A stretch of DNA of 64,000 nucleotides from Deinococcus sp. JMULE3 (GCF_013337115.1 NZ_SGWE01000004.1:1436001-1500000), one strand, 5' to 3'. Positions 8,389-20,554 are shown, numbered from the stretch's first letter. Made by a program: numbers and translations. Notes: generated from the letters alone by a model not told the origin.

Positions 8389-9207
8389 TCAGCGGCCGTC
8401 GATGCGGCCGTCGCTGGCGTCGGCGACCGTCTCGTCGATCTCGTGGACGACGGCTTCGGCTTTCGCCTCGGCGGCCTCGTCGCTCATGGCGGGTTTGCGG
8501 GTCGCGAGGAACGACCCGATGATGCCGATGGCGGCCATGACGCCCCAGAAGATCGGGGTGGGCATGTGCCAGTAGGGCACGGCGGGGAAGATCTCGTGCG
8601 CGGCTTCCAGGGTCTCCAGGCCGAGTTTCACGGCGATCCAGCCGACCAGCGCGTAGGCGACGTGGTCGAACGCGGGGTACTTGTTCAGGAGTTTCAGGAA
8701 CACGGTCGCCGCGATCCGCATGAGGATCAGGCCGATGATCCCGCCGATCACGACGATGGTCAGGCCCTGCTCGCGCGGCATGCCGCGGGGAATCAGCGCG
8801 ACGCCCGCGAGGATCGAGTCCACGCTGAACGCGAGGTCGGTGAGGTTCAGCAGCACGACGGTCGCCCAGAAGCCGCGGCCCTTGCTCTTCTGGTCGGCCT
8901 CGTCCTCGGTGCTGCGGTGCTTCAGGAAGTGCGAGATGGCGAGGTACGCGAGGTACGCCGCGCCGAAGGCCCGCAGCCACCAGTACTCGAGGATGTAGCT
9001 GGCGAGCAGCACGCCCAGGATGCGCAGGACGACCGCCCCGCCGATGCCGTAGGCGAGCGCCTTGCGTTGCAGGTCACCCTTGAGGTGGCGGACCATCACG
9101 GCCAGCACGAGGGCGTTGTCCGCCGAGAGCAGACCTTCGAGGAGAATCAGGGTGCCCAGGATCGCCCAGAATTCGGGCGTGATGGGGGGCATTTCCAGGC
9201 CGAACAT
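8389..9207 (-). CDS. TerC-family integral membrane protein
   Basis: 272 residues with about seven to eight membrane segments. The two acidic intramembrane motifs that define TerC are present, SADNALVLA near residues 28-36 and SVDSILAGVAL near 127-137. TerC/Alx/YkoY proteins are linked to metal (often manganese) efflux and metalation of secreted proteins, which would matter in a Mn-accumulating Deinococcus. The soluble C-terminal 35 residues are acidic and rich in Ala/Glu. The start codon overlaps the stop of a 16-codon leader ORF (TGATG), so translation is probably coupled to it. Confidence 0.88.
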   Translation of the reverse strand: MFGLEMPPITPEFWAILGTLILLEGLLSADNALVLAVMVRHLKGDLQRKALAYGIGGAVVLRILGVLLASYILEYWWLRAFGAAYLAYLAISHFLKHRSTEDEADQKSKGRGFWATVVLLNLTDLAFSVDSILAGVALIPRGMPREQGLTIVVIGGIIGLILMRIAATVFLKLLNKYPAFDHVAYALVGWIAVKLGLETLEAAHEIFPAVPYWHMPTPIFWGVMAAIGIIGSFLATRKPAMSDEAAEAKAEAVVHEIDETVADASDGRIDGR

Positions 9208-9257
9208 CAGCGGGCTCCGGTGGCGACGCGGGCCGCCTGTGGGGTGGTGTTGGTCAT
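9207..9257 (-). CDS. 16-residue leader peptide coupled to terC
   Basis: A short frame (ATG, 16 codons, TGA) preceded by a good ribosome site (AGAGGAAAG). Its stop overlaps the terC ATG as TGATG. The peptide MTNTTPQAARVATGAR has no membrane character. Because terC has no ribosome site of its own outside this frame, ribosomes finishing the leader probably start terC. It may be a regulatory upstream ORF or only a coupling device. Confidence 0.5.
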   Translation of the reverse strand: MTNTTPQAARVATGAR

Positions 9258-9321
9258 GTGTGGCTTTCCTCTGGCCCCACAGCCGCCTCGGGGGCAGCTC
9301 AAGAGGCGCGGTGTGCAGGTC

Positions 9322-9327
9322 AGTCTA
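9322..9327 (-). promoter_or_regulatory. -10 box (TAGACT) for the terC leader
   Basis: This would start a transcript near 9315 with about 58 untranslated bases before the leader ORF. The leader contains a CGCCTC/GAGGCG hairpin. I could not match it to the yybP-ykoY (Mn2+) riboswitch. Confidence 0.35.
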
Positions 9328-9428
9328 GCGGGTGTGGCCCGTCTCTGTCCCTGCTGAGTGGTGAACGTTTTGCACGCAAGGTGAGCACGCGCCGGGGGAC
9401 ACCCGGACGGGTGCAGCGGGTGGAGTCC

Positions 9429-9583
9429 TACGGATTCCGTTTGTTTCGCTGACCATCCGGGATTTCACCGGATTGCCAGCTCCACGTCCGGAGGGGCGCT
9501 CTGCTCCTTCTCTGCTCCGCAGCTCTACGAGTCGCGTCCGCTCGGGTTGAAAGACGTTGCACACCTTTCAACCGGAGTTGATG
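9429..9583 (+). repeat. R1 repeat, copy 2
   Basis: The left end is TACGGATTCCGTTTG. It has the hairpin ATCCGG/CCGGAT and the perfect hairpin GGTTGAAAG/CTTTCAACC with a changed loop. About 22 extra bases lie in the middle compared with copies 1 and 5. It ends at the stop codon of trmH. Confidence 0.8.
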
Positions 9584-10249
<666 letters not shown>

Positions 10250-10257
10250 AACGCTCC

Positions 10258-10263
10258 AGAGTA
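10258..10263 (-). promoter_or_regulatory. -10 box (TACTCT) of trmH
   Basis: Eight bases before the ATG. It supports a transcript separate from the upstream MBL gene. Confidence 0.5.
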
Positions 10264-10280
10264 CCGCACGGGGCGCAGGT

Positions 10281-11303
10281 TCAGGCGCGGGTGAACAGGG
10301 CCGCCCCGTCCTCGCGTGTGCTCTCGTGCAGCGCGCCTGTCGCGGCCAGATAGTCCGCCAGCGCGGCGGTCTGGTCGAGCAGCAGCACCGCCTGGATGGA
10401 CCGCAGGCGCGGGTGCAGCGCCAGCAGCAGGTCGTGGACGGTCATGGGCTGCGTGCAGGCGGCCAGCAGGGCTTCCAGTTTCTCGCGCGTGCGCGCCCGC
10501 AACGCGTGAATGCGGGCGCGGGGGTCACGCATGGGCCCATCGTGCCCGCCCAGCGCGAGGGTCACGCCGTCCAGCGCCTCCACGCGGTCCAGTGAGTCCA
10601 GGTACGCGGCCACGCCACTGCCACGCAGGAAGCGGGCGGGCATCAGCGGCGGCGAGTTCAGCGGCAACAGGTGATCGGCACTGAGGAGCACCTCGTCCAC
10701 GCGCAGGCAGATCTGGTGGCCCTCGTGCCCCGGCGTGTGGATGACGTGCAGCAGGTCGTCCAGAACGTCCCCGTCGTGCAGGGGCGTGGCGACCGGGGTG
10801 GCGCGGGGCACGGTCAGGTTCGAGCCCCGGCGGCGGATGCGGCCGTCCAGTTCGCTGCCGGGCGGCAGGCCCAGCCACGCGGCCTGCGCATCGGGTTGCA
10901 TCAGCCACGCCGCGCGGACCCAACCGGGCTGCTCGATGAACGGCACAGCGCTGTGGAACGCCGCCACGGGCGCGTCCGTGTGCTCCCGCAGGGCGCTCAG
11001 GCCGCCCAGGTGATCCGGGTGCGGGTGCGTGATCACGATCCGGGTCAGGGTGTCCAGACTCACCGCCTCGCCGTGCCCGGCCCGCACCGCCGCAAGTCCG
11101 GCCTGAAGGTCGCCCAGGTTGTCCGGGCCACTCCCGCCGGTGTCCACCAGGGCCGCGTAGGCCGGGGCGTGCGGGTCGCCCCGCACCAGCAGGTAAGTGT
11201 TCGCGCGGAAGTTCGGGAAGGCGCGCACGGGCAGTGTATACACGCGCGTGCCGCCACTCGTCACGTGCCGCGCGGGAAGGGAGAGGGAGGCCACGTCGGT
11301 CAT
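10281..11303 (-). CDS. MBL-fold metallo-hydrolase
   Basis: 340 residues. The binuclear-metal signature HPHPDH lies near residue 95, with later ligands in TPGHEGH (about 187-193), SADHLLP (about 206) and GGHDGP (about 252-257). A C-terminal winged-helix-like extension (about 270-335) is seen in the glyoxalase-II-like RNase-Z/LACTB2-type subgroup. Substrate is uncertain: a thioesterase or a nucleic-acid-linked esterase are both possible. The gene starts 9 bases after the photolyase stop but has its own -10 box overlapping that stop codon. Confidence 0.85.
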   Translation of the reverse strand: MTDVASLSLPARHVTSGGTRVYTLPVRAFPNFRANTYLLVRGDPHAPAYAALVDTGGSGPDNLGDLQAGLAAVRAGHGEAVSLDTLTRIVITHPHPDHLGGLSALREHTDAPVAAFHSAVPFIEQPGWVRAAWLMQPDAQAAWLGLPPGSELDGRIRRRGSNLTVPRATPVATPLHDGDVLDDLLHVIHTPGHEGHQICLRVDEVLLSADHLLPLNSPPLMPARFLRGSGVAAYLDSLDRVEALDGVTLALGGHDGPMRDPRARIHALRARTREKLEALLAACTQPMTVHDLLLALHPRLRSIQAVLLLDQTAALADYLAATGALHESTREDGAALFTRA

Positions 11304-11309
11304 GAGCGG

Positions 11310-11315
11310 ACTCTA
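11310..11315 (-). promoter_or_regulatory. -10 box (TAGAGT) of the MBL gene, overlapping the photolyase stop codon
   Basis: Its first three bases are the TAG stop of the photolyase gene, and it lies 6 bases from the MBL ATG. The MBL gene can therefore be transcribed alone as well as with phr. Confidence 0.5.
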
Positions 11316-12680
11316 GCGGGTGCGGGGCTCGGGGCTCCCCTCTTCCGCCCACTGCCGGGCGTATTTTTCGATGTCGAATTTGCGTTTCAGGCCGCCGGCG
11401 TTCATGTAGCGCACGGTGCCGAAGATGGGGCGGCGGGTCCAGGGGCGGTCGTGCAGGCCGAACACCCAGCCGACGCCCACCCAGGAGTTCGGGTCGCGGC
11501 CGTCCTGTTCGTGGCGGTTGTTCAGCCATAGCAGCGTCTCAAAGGCCTGCTGGGGGGTGGGGGTCCATTCGATGATTTTCTTGCCCCAGTACATGCGCAT
11601 GTAGTTGTGCATGCGGCCGGTGCGGGTCATCTGGCGTTGCGCGGCGTTCCAGTACGGGTCGTGCGTCTGCGCGGCGTCCAGTTCGGCGCGGGTGTAGGTG
11701 TGATCGCGGCGGTCCCCGGCGTGTTCTTCCAGGGTGGCGCGTGCCCAGGCGGGGAGGCCCGCGTAGCGGTCGTAGTGGGGGTTGTACGTGGTGTAGTTGA
11801 AGCTGAGTTCGCGCCGCACGATGAGTTCTTCCAGGAAGGCGTCGGTGTCGGGGCCGGGGTGTTCGCGCGCGGCGAGCGCGGCGGTCAGCGGGGAGAGGTG
11901 CCCGTAGTGCAGGTGCGCGCTGAGGCGGCTGCTGCCGTCCACGGTGGGGTCGTTGCGGCGCGTGTCGTACCCGTCGAGCTTGCGGGTGATGAAGTCCTCC
12001 AGCAGGTCGTGCGCGGCGTTCTCTCCGCCTTCCTCGTCGCCGGGGGGGACGCTGTGGTCGATGGGGAGGGTCTTCAGGAGCCGGGCGGGGTCGCTGACGT
12101 CCTCGCCGCCGTCCCAGTTGCGCGCCCGGCGTTTCAGGTCGTGGGTGTCCAGCGGGACGAGGTAGTCGTGCCACAGCTGGTGGATCTTGGGGCGGATGGT
12201 GCGCGCTGCGTACTCCTGCTTGCCGCTGACCACGCCCACGGGAATGACCGCTTCGGATTCCACCTGCACGAGCGGCACGTCCAGCCGGGCGGCCAGCCAC
12301 TCGCGCCATTCGCGTTGCAGGCGGGTGTACCCGACGTCCGTCACGACGAGTGCCGCGCCCTCCCCTGCCGCATTCAGGGCCACCTCGGGCGGGCTGCCCA
12401 GCGTCACGCGCAGCGGCACGTCCCGCGCGGCGAGGTTGATCCGCAGGTCGCGCAGGCCCTCCAGCAGGTAGGCGTAGTGGCGGGCGTTCGCCTCGGGGTA
12501 ACCGGGCGTCAGGCCAAATGCGGCCACCAGGGGCAGGTTCAGGCGGTTCGCTTCGCGCACGGCGTATTCCAGGGCGTGGTTGTCGCGGGTGCGGACGCTG
12601 GCCTGCACCCACAGCAGCACGAATCCCTCCCGGCGGGGCGTGCCGGGCCGCAGCGGCTGCACGCGGGCGTCATGGATCAT
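11313..12680 (-). CDS. phr: Class II CPD (deoxyribodipyrimidine) photolyase
   Basis: 455 residues. Repairs cyclobutane pyrimidine dimers with light, using FADH-. The N-terminal half is the antenna Rossmann domain (DNHALEYA near residue 33) and the C-terminal half the FAD domain. Class II hallmarks are LHYGHLSPL, the RRELSFNYT segment, MHNYMRMYWGKKIIEW (near 365-380), and DGRDPNSWVGVGWVFGLHD followed by the IFGTVRYMN end motif. The start at 12680 follows a TACAAC hexamer by 7 bases. The frame is open far upstream into the neighbouring gene's antisense, but that part is not conserved. Deinococcus radiodurans R1 itself is known to lack photoreactivation, so the gene is notable. Confidence 0.92.
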   Translation of the reverse strand: MIHDARVQPLRPGTPRREGFVLLWVQASVRTRDNHALEYAVREANRLNLPLVAAFGLTPGYPEANARHYAYLLEGLRDLRINLAARDVPLRVTLGSPPEVALNAAGEGAALVVTDVGYTRLQREWREWLAARLDVPLVQVESEAVIPVGVVSGKQEYAARTIRPKIHQLWHDYLVPLDTHDLKRRARNWDGGEDVSDPARLLKTLPIDHSVPPGDEEGGENAAHDLLEDFITRKLDGYDTRRNDPTVDGSSRLSAHLHYGHLSPLTAALAAREHPGPDTDAFLEELIVRRELSFNYTTYNPHYDRYAGLPAWARATLEEHAGDRRDHTYTRAELDAAQTHDPYWNAAQRQMTRTGRMHNYMRMYWGKKIIEWTPTPQQAFETLLWLNNRHEQDGRDPNSWVGVGWVFGLHDRPWTRRPIFGTVRYMNAGGLKRKFDIEKYARQWAEEGSPEPRTR

Positions 12681-12733
12681 GCCTGCCGTTGTACCAGTCG
12701 CGCCGCCCGCGCGGGGGTGGGATCGCTGACCGT

Positions 12734-13396
12734 TCAATCGGCGGGGTTGTCCTCGGGGAGGCGGCGTACCGGGAGGCGCACCCAGCCCCGCCGGGAGATC
12801 CAGCGCAGCGCCCACACGACCAGCGCGCCGCTGAACTGCGCCTGGAACGGCGTGACGTGCGGGTGCAGCAGCCACACGGTCAGCGCTCCGGCGGCGGCGG
12901 CCGTGGCGTACAGCTGTTCGCTGCGGTACATGATTTCCGGGACCTCGTTGGCGATCAGGTCGCGGATCACGCCGCCGCCCACGCCGGACAGCATCCCGGC
13001 GAACACCACGCCCAGCGGCCCCAGCCCGAAGTTCAGCGCGCCGATCGCGCCGGACGCCGCGAACAGGCCCAGCCCGGCGGTGTCGAATACGCTCAGGGTC
13101 CGCTCGAAGCGGGCCAGTCGCGCGCCGAACGCGAAGGCCAGCCCGGAGCCCAGCAGCGCGGCATACAGGTACGTCTCGTCCCGCAGGAACAGCGGCGGGG
13201 TCTGCCCGGTCAGCGTGTCGCGGATCGCGCCGCCGCCCACGGCGGTCACGCAGCCCAGCACCAGCACCCCGAACAGGTCGAAGCGTTTGCGGACGCCCAG
13301 CAGCGCGCCGGACATCGCGAAGGCCAGCACGCCGATCAGGTCCAGGACGCGCAGGCCGGTTTCCAGCGTGATGGGCGCCCACTCGAGTTCATGCAC
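12734..13396 (-). CDS. TRIC-like cation channel family protein (UPF0126)
   Basis: 220 residues with seven predicted membrane segments arranged as an internal repeat. The two glycine-rich kinked helices GGGAIRD (about residues 55-61) and GGGVIRDLI (about 141-149) are the family signature. Bacterial relatives of trimeric intracellular cation channels conduct K+ and Na+. The start is the GTG at 13396, because a TACAGT -10 box ends exactly 7 bases before it. A GTG three codons upstream lies too close to that box. A charged tail ends in the cytoplasm. Confidence 0.9.
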   Translation of the reverse strand: MHELEWAPITLETGLRVLDLIGVLAFAMSGALLGVRKRFDLFGVLVLGCVTAVGGGAIRDTLTGQTPPLFLRDETYLYAALLGSGLAFAFGARLARFERTLSVFDTAGLGLFAASGAIGALNFGLGPLGVVFAGMLSGVGGGVIRDLIANEVPEIMYRSEQLYATAAAAGALTVWLLHPHVTPFQAQFSGALVVWALRWISRRGWVRLPVRRLPEDNPAD

Positions 13397-13403
13397 GCCA
13401 CCC

Positions 13404-13409
13404 ACTGTA
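13404..13409 (-). promoter_or_regulatory. -10 box (TACAGT) deciding a GTG start
   Basis: Seven bases before the GTG at 13396, with no ribosome site. Confidence 0.55.
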
Positions 13410-13487
13410 AAACGCCGGTCCGGGGGCGCGGTCCTCTTTCATGAACAGCGCGGCCCGCGTCACTGTCCCAGGTTGGCGAGGGTGTGC

Positions 13488-13493
13488 TATACT
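13488..13493 (+). promoter_or_regulatory. Extended -10 promoter of rpmF (TGCTATACT)
   Basis: TATACT preceded by TG in the extended -10 position. The transcript would carry a leader of about 75 bases before the rpmF ATG, unlike most genes here. Confidence 0.6.
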
Positions 13494-13573
13494 CCCCGCT
13501 GTTGTCTCGGCTGGGTTCCCCCGGCGAGAATCGCGCCCCGGCGGGAAACGCCGTGTGGCCCAGGAGAACAGAC

Positions 13574-13756
<183 letters not shown>

Positions 13757-13778
13757 TCCCCGCCTGCACGGAATCCGC

Positions 13779-13805
13779 CCCCGCCCCGCGCGGGGGTGTT
13801 TTCTT
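13779..13805 (+). terminator. Intrinsic terminator of rpmF
   Basis: Perfect CCCCGCGCGGGG palindrome followed by GTGTTTTCTT. Confidence 0.85.
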
Positions 13806-13816
13806 GGAGAGCGCAG

Positions 13817-13852
13817 AAAGGCCCGCGTCCTCCGGGTGGAGGCGCGGGCCTT
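13817..13852 (-). terminator. Terminator of the DUF937 gene
   Basis: 10-bp perfect arms AAGGCCCGCG/CGCGGGCCTT, ending in TTTCT on the minus strand. It could also stop plus-strand transcripts. Confidence 0.75.
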
Positions 13853-13864
13853 GAACGCCAATCG

Positions 13865-16240
13865 TTACTGCCCGACGGTAAGGTTCACGGTGCTCAGGGG
13901 CGCGGCTGTCCCGTCACCCAGCGGGCGGACCTCGTAGGTGATGGTCCCGGGACCGGGGCGGCTCTGGTAGCTCCAGCCGCAGGTGGCGTCCAGCGGGACG
14001 TCCTTCGTGCCGATGGTGCGCTCGCCGCGCTTGACGGTCACACTGTACCCCCCGCCCTGACCGACCCCGCCGAAGCGGAAGGGTTCGTTCACGGTCTGCC
14101 CGTCCGTGATGCTCAGGGTGTAGTCCTCCGTGCAGTCGGCGGCGCTGGCGGTCGCGTCGGGCGCGCTGACGGTCGCGGTGACCGTTCCGAGGTCCGTGCC
14201 GTCCGGGCCGCGCACCGCGTACGTGTGCGCCCCGGCGGCGGGGCTGGGCACGTCGAAGCTCCAGGTGCCGTCCTCCCCGATGGTGATCTTGCCGAGGCTG
14301 GTGTCGTCCTCGAACAGTTCGACCTCCTGCCCGGCCGTGCCGGTGCCGCGCAGCGTGAACGTCCCGGCGGGCAGCGTGGCGTCCGCGGCGGGCTCGCTGA
14401 TCACGAAGGTCGCGGCGGTCTCGGTGCTGGGCGTCTCGGTCCCGCTGGTGTCAGTACTGCCGGTGTCGGTGCTGCCGGTGTCGGTGCTGCCGGTGTCGGT
14501 GCCCGTGCCCTCAGTGCCTGCCCCCTCGGTGCCCGCGCTGGCGTCCGTGACGTTCACCTTCAGTTCGCTGCGGCCACCGCCGCCGTCCACGCTGTACGTG
14601 TGCTCGCCGGGCGTGGGTGCGGGCAGTTCCGCCGACCACGCGCCGTCCGCGCCGACCGTGGCCTTCCCGACCTCCTGCCCCTGATCCGAGATGATCAGTT
14701 CAGTGTTCGCCGGGCCGGTGCCGCTCATGGTGAACGGCTCGGCCGGGAGGTCCGCGCCGGACGTGGGATTGGTCACGAGGATGCTGGCCGCTGCCTCGCC
14801 AGTCGCAGCGGGCGGATCGGTGCGGTTCTGGTTCACCAGCCAGCACCCGCCCAGGCCCAGCAGGAGCAGCAGCGGAATGATCCACCACGGGAACCCACCG
14901 CGCCGCCCGGTCGTCACGGGCGCAGCCGGTGGCGGCGAGACCGGCGTCGTCACGACGCTGGGGGTGACCGCCGGGGCGGGAACGGGCGTGACAGCTGCGG
15001 CGGCTGACCCGGTCAGTGCCCCGGCCCCCAGCAGCGCCGCCAGGCTGCCCATCCCGGCAGGCAGCAGGCTCGCCAGGTGACCGTCCAGGCCGCCCAGCAG
15101 GTCCCGGAAGGACGCGGCGTTCAGGCCCCCCGCGCGGGCGCGGGCACCCAGCAGGCCCAGCAGCATGGGCGCCATCAGCGCCAGCAGCCGCCCGGCGCTC
15201 GCGCCACTCCCGCCCAGCGCGGAGCCCAGGCGACCCGTGACCGGGTCCATGTTCGGGAACAGACTGCCCAGCAGGCCGCGCCCCTGCCCCTCGATGCGGG
15301 CCGTCTCGGCCGGGTCGCCCAGCGCGCGGGTGTCCAGCGTGCCGTCCGCACCGACCAGATCGGCACTCGCGGCGCTGCGCGCGAGCAGGTCCTGCGCGCC
15401 GGCGTCCGTCCGGGCACGCTGCACGAACGCGCCCAGCAGGATCGGCAGTGCCGCCTGCGCCGCGCGCCCACTGGCACCGCCGGTGAATCCGGCGGCGGCG
15501 CCCAGCGCGTCGGCGGTCCGCCCGCCGAACTGCCCGCGCAGCCACTCCAGCAGCGCCGGACCGCTCAGGGCGGCCAGACCAGCGGCGCCCAGCCCGGCCG
15601 CACCCAGACCTGCTGTACCCAGCCCAGCCGAATCCGGTCCAGCGGACACGTCATCGGCCCTGTGTGCAGGCGCGGCGTCCATCCGGTCCGCGTCCGGCAT
15701 GACCGGGGTCGGCACCTGCGGCGCGGGGGGCGGCACATCCAGACCCGGCACGACCATAGCCGCGCCCGTCAATCCGCCAGCCAGGCTGCCGCTCAGGCCA
15801 CCGAGCATCGAAGCGACGTTCCCGGCCGTCACGCCGAAGCGCCCCAGCAGGCTCAGCAGCAGCGGGAGGCTCAGCTGCAGCAGGCGGTCCGCGCCGCCCG
15901 CGTCCACCCCGGCCCGCTCGCTGACCTGACGGGCCAGGCTCCCGGCCCCGTCACCCAGCAGCGCAGGGGCGAGCAGTTCCCCGGCCTGCTGGAGGTTCGA
16001 CGCGCCGTCCGGTTCGTTCAGGACACCCTGCACGCTCTCGAAGCGGGGCAGACTCTCGATCGCCTCGGCGATGTGCGCGCCCATCGGCGTGCCCGCCTGC
16101 GCGGCCAGCGCGTCCAGTTGCAGCGGCAGCCCGGCCTCCAGCGCCCGGCGCGCCGCAGCGGGATCCACGCCCGCCACGCGGCCCAGATCCGCCGTGGCCT
16201 GCTCGTCGAAGAAGGAGTGCAGCAGTTCGGTGAAATTCAT
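13865..16240 (-). CDS. Large DUF937-domain membrane protein with C-terminal Ig-like repeats
   Basis: 791 residues. Order: a DUF937 domain (about 1-150), an Ala/Gly/Pro linker, a second DUF937-like helical domain (about 220-400), one membrane helix ([18 protein letters not shown], about 455-473), then three exported Ig-like beta domains separated by a low-complexity TDTGS repeat linker near 600. There is no N-terminal signal, so the DUF937 part should be cytoplasmic and the Ig-like part outside. DUF937 function is unknown. The ribosome site GGAGG lies 6 bases before the ATG, with a TACACT box about 65 bases upstream. Its own terminator follows. Confidence 0.85.
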   Translation of the reverse strand: MNFTELLHSFFDEQATADLGRVAGVDPAAARRALEAGLPLQLDALAAQAGTPMGAHIAEAIESLPRFESVQGVLNEPDGASNLQQAGELLAPALLGDGAGSLARQVSERAGVDAGGADRLLQLSLPLLLSLLGRFGVTAGNVASMLGGLSGSLAGGLTGAAMVVPGLDVPPPAPQVPTPVMPDADRMDAAPAHRADDVSAGPDSAGLGTAGLGAAGLGAAGLAALSGPALLEWLRGQFGGRTADALGAAAGFTGGASGRAAQAALPILLGAFVQRARTDAGAQDLLARSAASADLVGADGTLDTRALGDPAETARIEGQGRGLLGSLFPNMDPVTGRLGSALGGSGASAGRLLALMAPMLLGLLGARARAGGLNAASFRDLLGGLDGHLASLLPAGMGSLAALLGAGALTGSAAAAVTPVPAPAVTPSVVTTPVSPPPAAPVTTGRRGGFPWWIIPLLLLLGLGGCWLVNQNRTDPPAATGEAAASILVTNPTSGADLPAEPFTMSGTGPANTELIISDQGQEVGKATVGADGAWSAELPAPTPGEHTYSVDGGGGRSELKVNVTDASAGTEGAGTEGTGTDTGSTDTGSTDTGSTDTSGTETPSTETAATFVISEPAADATLPAGTFTLRGTGTAGQEVELFEDDTSLGKITIGEDGTWSFDVPSPAAGAHTYAVRGPDGTDLGTVTATVSAPDATASAADCTEDYTLSITDGQTVNEPFRFGGVGQGGGYSVTVKRGERTIGTKDVPLDATCGWSYQSRPGPGTITYEVRPLGDGTAAPLSTVNLTVGQ

Positions 16241-16302
16241 GAAGCCTCCAGGTGGTGCGTCCGTCGTGGGAACCGTCAGATCAGCCGTCCCACGCCTACC
16301 CG

Positions 16303-16308
16303 AGTGTA
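16303..16308 (-). promoter_or_regulatory. -10 box (TACACT) of the DUF937 gene
   Basis: Upstream of a roughly 56-base leader with a proper Shine-Dalgarno site. No good -35 is visible. Confidence 0.4.
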
Positions 16309-16390
16309 AAATAATTCACATCAGGTCGGCAGGCTGTCCGGGTCACTCACCGTACCATCCCCCCAGCGGGGGCAGACACGCCCCACCGGT

Positions 16391-16645
16391 TCACCCAACC
16401 TTGACCATCCGGGCAGGATGCGCGCCCTGCACGACCTCCAGCCGGTTCCCGGACCGGTCATGAAGGAGCACGCGCGGCACGAACTCCGGCGCGACGCCCA
16501 CGTGCAGCTGCCGCCCGTCCGGCAGGCCGAACCATACGCCACCGTTGCGCCGCAGCGCCTCCGGTTTCACGAGTTCCGTCAGGCCCAGGAACACCCCGAA
16601 GAACGCGCGGGCCTGCGCCTCGCACCCCGCCCCTGCACAGGGCAT
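16391..16645 (-). pseudogene. Remnant of a VOC (glyoxalase/bleomycin resistance) family gene
   Basis: The frame reads EAQARAFFGVFLGL, then GGVWFGLPDGRQLHVGV and EFVP, and then jumps straight to [15 protein letters not shown]. In intact VOC proteins about 35-40 residues separate these last two blocks, and an N-terminal strand with the first metal ligand should precede the first. Both are missing, so the gene has an internal in-frame deletion and a lost start. No promoter or ribosome site precedes it. Nothing else is seen between 16646 and 16830. Confidence 0.65.
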
Positions 16646-16830
16646 CAGCACTCTGGTTCCAGGCCCCTGCGGACACCGCACCGCAGAGGCCCTCCAACGC
16701 CATTCCGATGTCCCCTCTCCTGCGGGTTCGCCTGCGGCTCACCGGACGCTCCCATGATCCAGTCCAGTGATCGACGACATGGGCGGAGGGGAACGCCAGC
16801 ACCCCCTCCGCCCCCTGTCACGCCCCGGGT

Positions 16831-18930
<2,100 letters not shown>

Positions 18931-19092
18931 AGAAAACGCTCCTTGGAGAGGGAAAGACGATTCGATCTGAAATTGAGATGGAATTCGGGAAAACAGGCGC
19001 TGCGCGCACCCCCTCCCGGCCTCCCCCCTCAAGGGGGAGGAGAAGAAAGGCGGCTCACTGCTCCACCACAGTTCGAACTTCAACAGCGCGCT

Positions 19093-19098
19093 TACACT
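19093..19098 (+). promoter_or_regulatory. -10 box (TACACT) of map
   Basis: Five bases before the ATG at 19104, with no ribosome site. Confidence 0.5.
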
Positions 19099-19103
19099 GC
19101 CGC

Positions 19104-19847
19104 ATGACGATCACCACGCAGCATGAACTGGACGGCATGACCCTCGCCGGGAAGGTCGTCGCCCTCACCCTGGACACCCTGCGCGCCGCCGTCGAACCGG
19201 GCGTCACGCCCGCCGAACTGGACGCGCTGGCCGGGAAGGTCTTCGCGGGGTTCGGGGCGTTCTCCGCGCCGCGTGCCGAGTACGGCGCGCCCGTGGACGT
19301 GTTCATCAGCGTCAACGACGACATCGTCCACGGCCTCCCCACCCACCGCCCGCTTCAGGCGGGGGACGTCGTGTGCATCGACGTCACGCCGAACGTCGGC
19401 GGGTTCGTCGCGGACGCCGCCATCACGGTCGCCGTGCCACCCGTCTCCCCCACCGCAGCGAACCTCATCGCTGCCGCCGAGGCTGCCCTGGCGCGCGGCC
19501 TGAACGCCGCCCGCGCCGGACAACCCCTGAACGGCATCGGACGCGCCATCCAGACCGAGGTTCAGCGCCGGGGCTTCACGCTCCTGCCAGAACTCCAGGG
19601 GCACGGCGTGGGCCGCGCCATCCACGAGAAACCCGACGTTCCCAACTACTACCGCCCTGCGCTGAGACAACCCTTGCACGAGGGGCTCGTGATCGCCGTG
19701 GAACCCATGATCAGCACCGGCAGAAGCCCCCGCGTCCGCACCCGCCGCGACGGCTGGACGCTCGCCACCACCGACGGAGGAATCGCCGCCCACGTCGAAC
19801 ACACCATCATGATCACCAAAGGAAAACCGGTGATATTGACGGCGTGA
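19104..19847 (+). CDS. map: Type I methionine aminopeptidase
   Basis: 247 residues, the length of bacterial MetAP-I. Removes initiator methionine in the cytosol. The five metal ligands are visible: two Asp in [17 protein letters not shown] (about 92-108), His in [12 protein letters not shown] (about 170), Glu in AVEPMIST (about 203) and Glu in HVEHTIMIT (about 236). The substrate histidine lies in DIVHGLPT. The strand order of two Asp about 11 residues apart fits. The frame is open upstream, but the start is set by the -10 box. Confidence 0.95.
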   Translation: MTITTQHELDGMTLAGKVVALTLDTLRAAVEPGVTPAELDALAGKVFAGFGAFSAPRAEYGAPVDVFISVNDDIVHGLPTHRPLQAGDVVCIDVTPNVGGFVADAAITVAVPPVSPTAANLIAAAEAALARGLNAARAGQPLNGIGRAIQTEVQRRGFTLLPELQGHGVGRAIHEKPDVPNYYRPALRQPLHEGLVIAVEPMISTGRSPRVRTRRDGWTLATTDGGIAAHVEHTIMITKGKPVILTA

Positions 19848-19855
19848 AGTGAGGG

Positions 19856-20554
19856 TCATTCTGCTCCCCGGAGAAAGCTGGAAAGGTGCTGGGTAAACGC
19901 GGGGAACTGGGTGCGGTGAATCGGGTGTCCGCCTCCTGGAATCTCGATCACACGGGCGTCCGGCATCTGCCGGGCCGTGTCCTCGATGCGGTCCTGCGGC
20001 ATCCAGCTGGCCTCCCCGCCCCGCAGGAGCAGTGCCGGGCAGGTGATCCGCGCGAGGTCATTCCACCACCGGTCATTCGTGGTGTGCAGCTCCGGGAACA
20101 GCTGCGTGGTGGCGTTCCAGTCGTGCCGAACACCCTCGGGGGCCTGGGCGGGCGGCGCGGGCTGCTCCCAGGTGGTCGGCATCGGCGTATCCACCGTGAT
20201 CAACTGCCGGACACGCTCGGGGTGCGCCTGCGCGTACAGGTAGGCGACCACCCCGCCCAGCGAGAAGCCCAGCAGCACGAAGTCGTTCAGCTGAAGGGCG
20301 TCCACGACCGCCACCACGTCCTCCTGCATGGCCTCCAGGCTGTACTGCTCTGTCCGGACACTCTGCCCATGCCCCCGCAGGTCGAGGGCCACGAGGCGGA
20401 ACTCGGGGACGAGGGCCCGGGCGGTCGCGTCCCAGTCCGAACCGTCCCGACCCATGCCGTGCATGGCCAGCACGGTGGGCCTGTCAGGCGTGCCTGTGTC
20501 GCGGTAGACGAATTCGCCCGCCGGCAGGCGGATGGTGTGCGGCGCCATTACCAT
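19856..20554 (-). CDS. Alpha/beta-hydrolase
   Basis: 232 residues. Canonical features are MHGMGRDGSDW (oxyanion loop, about 31-41), DLRGHGQS (about 58-65), the nucleophile elbow GFSLGG (about 95-100) and a late GGGHPIHRTQF (catalytic His, about 207). The acid is probably the Asp in ITCPALLLRGGEASWM. The substrate is unknown. It lies between paaD and paaZ and could be a CoA thioesterase or lactonase serving the pathway, but nothing in the sequence shows that. There are two candidate ATGs (20554 and 20548). An AGGAGG sits somewhat far upstream. Confidence 0.88.
   Translation of the reverse strand: MVMAPHTIRLPAGEFVYRDTGTPDRPTVLAMHGMGRDGSDWDATARALVPEFRLVALDLRGHGQSVRTEQYSLEAMQEDVVAVVDALQLNDFVLLGFSLGGVVAYLYAQAHPERVRQLITVDTPMPTTWEQPAPPAQAPEGVRHDWNATTQLFPELHTTNDRWWNDLARITCPALLLRGGEASWMPQDRIEDTARQMPDARVIEIPGGGHPIHRTQFPAFTQHLSSFLRGAE

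Noticed and set aside
9258..9330. yybP-ykoY manganese riboswitch before terC
   Set aside because: The leader has a stem but not the conserved loop sequences of that class.
18931..18944. Second PaaR operator upstream of paaZ
   Set aside because: AAAACGCTCCTTGG differs from the consensus at two fixed positions and includes the paaZ ribosome site, so the similarity is probably chance.
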